From: Micromussa lordhowensis
Lineage: Eukaryota; Cnidaria; Anthozoa; Scleractinia; Lobophylliidae
NCBI GenBank assembly: GCA_964020085.1
Contig: OZ026608.1
Location: 18,633,479 to 18,697,478 of the forward strand
Length of the DNA stretch: 64,000 bases
Reading direction: 5' to 3'
The notes beneath the pieces are model-generated. The model had not been told where the DNA came from and made no database searches. It saw nothing but the letters and a program-made list of their open reading frames with translations. Position numbers and translations under genes: made by a program. This document shows positions 54,585 through 64,000 of this stretch, piece by piece. Each line of letters starts with the position of its first letter. The first letter of the stretch is position 1.

Positions 54585-54765
54585 AGGTCACGCAAGTTTT
54601 GTTCTCTGAAGCCGCCATCTTGATTACGCCTCGCGAAAGGTATGATGGGAAGTCCGTTGTGCTTCGCAAAGGAACCACGCTTGCTTAGCGTCCACCATCT
54701 TGAGTGTTGTTTTGGAAAGGCGCGGTGACTTAGCAAGAATTTCGACTTTCTTTGCTTTCTGAGGT
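54585..54765. promoter_or_regulatory. Probable divergent promoter of PET117 and the zinc-finger gene
   Basis: Two inverted YY1-like sites lie here: GCCGCCATCTTG (54611-54622) and CCACCATCTTG (about 54692-54702), the classical complement of CAAGATGGCGGC. A plausible plus-strand 5' UTR donor follows (CTGAG then GTAGGC at 54764). This suits first exons for PET117 (minus) and the zinc-finger gene (plus); inference without transcript data. Confidence 0.45.
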
Positions 54766-54769
54766 AGGC

Positions 54770-57409
54770 ATTTACGATCAACAATCTTGAGAATGGAACA
54801 GGATCGCTGTAGTGCGATATTATGGGGAATTACGACCGAAACACCTCGTATATTGAATTAGTATCTTGTGTTTTGGGTTGTGCCGTTTGTTGATTTCATT
54901 GTGTTTGCTAATAAGCGTTGATTTTATCCGTTTTCTTGCAAAAATCGTTGGCTTCGTTCGGTTCGAATATTAGCATCAAAAATTGATGTCTATCTCCGCT
55001 TTGATCGAATCCTTGTTGCTAGAGGAGACTGTATAATTCGTTCAACTAATATTATTTAAGACAACTAGTACAGTAGATATTTAATACGCTGATATTTAGC
55101 TGAGCTAATTTTCGTATACTAACAGTCGGATATTTTATGAAAAACCCATCATTATTAAGCTTATTACTACGCTATTATGGTTAAGGTCAGTAGAAGCGGA
55201 AACGTGTACATTTCAAACGTAAAATTTCATTCATTCGGAAGTTCGCTTGAAAAGCAGGGGAGAGTATTTTGCATTTTGCTTCTTGCATCTTGCATAAGTT
55301 ATTTTCTTGTCTTCAAACCCCAATCCTTGTTCTTTCCACCATTCTTAATTCACTTAATGTATGCAAATTATAAGAAGCAAATTATAAAAAAGCCAAAAGC
55401 TGGACGGCAGTGATGATAGAACCCAACACAAGAAATGTTTCAAACTTTGTCCATTTATTAAGTTTTGTAATGATACCCCAAAAATGAAGTAAAAAGGGGG
55501 TCACCATGCTTGGTTAAGAATGTCGCTGTTCACGCGTAAGTCTGTTGACTGTGTTGCTTGTTCTATATGCCATTGTTCGGCTTAGTTCAGGCAATCGGCT
55601 GAATTATGAAGACATATTGGCCCTTAATTAAAGCTTCTAGGCCTCTGTGCTGTAATTCCTTTAAGGAATCGATCTTAAACGTTTCTAAAATACGATCAAT
55701 GGCTTCACTCATCAATTTTGAAATTATAATTATGCATGAAAATTATGCCCGACGAAATTCTGCGGGCACTGCTCCAATTGGTTGAAACTAACAAAAGCAA
55801 CCAGACGAGTCCAGCTGTGAGTTCAGGGGAGGAGCACGGGCTCGTTTCCCGAACAGCAGCTGGAAATTGAGCCTAGAACCCTACTCTCTTACTATGTAGC
55901 AGTAATATATAGATTTAGCCAAGCCTAAAAGCAGAACTCCTGATTATAATAACTTAACCTGGCTTCAGCCTGTGATCTAATCGAAAACCTGTGCCTGGAC
56001 AGTGGTCAATTTGAAATAAACATGTGACCTCCATGAGCTCAAAACATGAGCCTGTAATACGTTCACGTGATAATGGTCAGCGGATACCTTGTTTTGACAG
56101 GTGTCAATTAAACGTGAAATGGATGCCCAATATCAAAGATGTACACTGTATACTTGCCCCAGACTAATCTCTAAGGAAAACGTCTTGGTAACTAGGTTGT
56201 TGCATTGATTTACATGAAGGGGGCATACAGACGAATAGACGTACGGACAATCATGTAACAACCAAACTTTTTGAGATCAATGGGTTACCAAATTTTCTAA
56301 GGTATCGGCTCCGGTTAGTAGAGCTGGCCGCTTATGGACACCACCACTTCTGGGAGAGTAACATTAGTGGGTGTTAATTTAATGGTTTATTGGGTAGCCA
56401 AAAATAGCAACTTAAACTCTTTATTGATGTCAAATGTTAAAAGTAGAAAAAAAGAAAAGAAATACAGAGTACACAGTATACAGTAAACAAAAAGTGGAAC
56501 AGGACATATTTTTTGGTGTCTGCTTACAAGAGATCGTAAACAAAAGAAAAAGCCAATTTCTCATTTTCAAAAGTGTCCGCTTACGAGAGTGTCTCCTTAT
56601 TGGAATGTGTAAATGTAGAATTTGACTGGGAGGTAGAAAGGGGAGTTGAAAACAGTGTCCATAAGTAGTCTGAGCTGTTTGCTTACAAGAGTGTCCCTTA
56701 GCAGAAAGTTGGCAGGTAGGAGGAGTGCAATACTTCACCGAGTTGTTCATGCACCGAGATTTCTGGAAATAGTTTTCATACCAATATAGTTATGACCACT
56801 TCTAGTATGAAACTTCCACACTCCCAATGCAAAATCCACAATAAATTTTTTTATAGCATAACAAACTGAGAATTGAGACAAAATAAAATAAAATTACAAA
56901 AGAGGTTTACACAATCTTGGACTGAGAGGGGGGGGGGGGTAGTAAATTGACACCTCAAACAACTTTCCCCTCTGTTCTCCTTTTCTCACTGCTCTTTCCA
57001 ATAAATTTCTCTGTGAATTTAAATCCTTCTTAATAAACATTTTGTTGAATGGGATGTTATTGACAAGTTAGTACTAAGAGAGTTTGGGTCTGAATCTTTT
57101 TTCGCTCCTGGCTGTGTCACATGCTAGTTTCAGGAGCATCAAGAACTCTGGTTCAGAGTTTAATTTGGGCATTGAGCTGTTGACCTTGTCTTGCTGATCT
57201 CAAAATATCGACTTGAAGGGGACATTAAAGGACCCACGTTATTATTCTTTTTACTTATTTCGAGAGGAGGGCATAATAGCAGGCCAGTGCAAGCTGTGCC
57301 CTGACATTCATAAATGATGTAAAGGACTGTGCAACCAAAAAACTATGCAACAATATGAATTATATGAAGTTTCATTGTTACTTTATTTGTTATTTTTTTA
57401 AAGAAATTG
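54770..57409. other. Probable first intron and upstream region of the zinc-finger gene
   Basis: No coding exon is supported. AT-rich, with a G run at about 56929-56939. One 78-codon frame (55177-55413) has a hydrophobic middle and basic end but no recognisable domain or splice context. Two TCCGCTTA/TTACGAGAGTGTC-like stretches near 56570-56700 look like old repeat fragments. Confidence 0.5.
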
Positions 57410-63519
<6,110 letters not shown>

Positions 63520-63769
63520 GTAGACTTCTAAGGGCTTAATTTGGACACTAGCAGTCTTCATTGTTTTTTTTTATTTTGTGCTCCTGACATGTTGTGATAA
63601 CGACATGATTATTTTGATTGTTCAGAGCAGGTTGTTTCCGTTGCTTGATTACTTGAACCACTTTAGGCAGCTCAGCGAATACGTAACCAAACCCAACTTA
63701 AGCATTGTTCAATTAAAAATCGCTATATTTGTTCAGCCACGGTAATTTGAGTTGTTTTGACCACGTGCT

Positions 63770-63990
63770 AAATTACCTTTTAAGGTAAGGAAACCTGAAA
63801 ATAATGGTTTACAAAGATAGAAAAACACCAAAACGATAATAGTAAACCATAAAGGAACAAGATGGTTAAGGATGGAGAAGATTAACACGGATTACAAACG
63901 ACGAACTTGAAAAATTAAAAATTAAGGCGAAACTTTCGCAGATGCAAAACCCGTGACGTAGCTCCTGTTTAAATCTCTCCAGTCACCATC
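63770..63990 (+). repeat. Dispersed repeat family R1, copy 4
   Basis: Carries AGTAAACCATAAAGGAACAA and GGAGAAGATTAACACGGATT, inverted relative to copy 3 only about 800 bp away, so the two copies straddle exon 63207-63519 as an inverted pair. Confidence 0.65.
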
Positions 63991-64000
63991 CCAGAGATAA

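Noticed and set aside
55177..55413. 78-codon frame with hydrophobic centre
   Set aside because: No homology recognised, no supporting splice sites, and located in the probable first intron of the zinc-finger gene.

Overview
This is nuclear DNA from an animal, most likely an anthozoan cnidarian such as a stony coral. The genes are split by many short introns with GT-AG borders, the encoded proteins are metazoan (Patched, RPB6/POLR2F, RCL1, PET117, a C2H2 zinc-finger protein), and introns and spacers are filled with small inverted-repeat DNA elements and tRNA-derived SINEs of the kind I associate with coral genomes. The species is not identifiable from sequence alone; the phylum call is inference.

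Layout. (1) Positions 1-10335, plus strand: the 3' half (13 exons, 711 residues) of a Patched-family Hedgehog receptor, here called paralog A; its 5' half lies left of the window. (2) 10336-15348: spacer with repeats. (3) 15349-37923, plus strand: a complete second Patched gene, paralog B, in 25 exons encoding 1384 residues. The last 13 exons of B match the 13 exons of A in order, phase and nearly always length, so the two are a tandem duplication. B has lost one acidic residue of the conserved transmembrane-4 pair (Asp to Asn) and has Asp in place of Glu in transmembrane 10, whereas A keeps the Glu. (4) 37924-41414: spacer with repeats and a block resembling the region downstream of A. (5) 41415-46831, minus strand: POLR2F (RPB6), a subunit shared by RNA polymerases I, II and III, 6 exons, 128 residues. 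(6) 46929-53124, plus strand: RCL1, a ribosome-biogenesis protein, 9 exons, 373 residues; its ATG is only 97 bp from that of POLR2F, a compact bidirectional promoter. (7) 53827-54069, minus strand: PET117, a cytochrome c oxidase assembly factor, tail-to-tail with RCL1. (8) 57410-63519 and beyond, plus strand: a six-finger C2H2 zinc-finger gene, open at the right edge.

The genes fall into two groups: a Hedgehog receptor pair (1-38 kb) and a gene-dense housekeeping block (41-54 kb) concerned with transcription, ribosome assembly and mitochondrial respiration, followed by a putative DNA-binding protein. Exon borders were placed by hand from reading frame, phase continuity and splice dinucleotides; no transcript data were available. 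Repeat families are described from copies compared within the window only.
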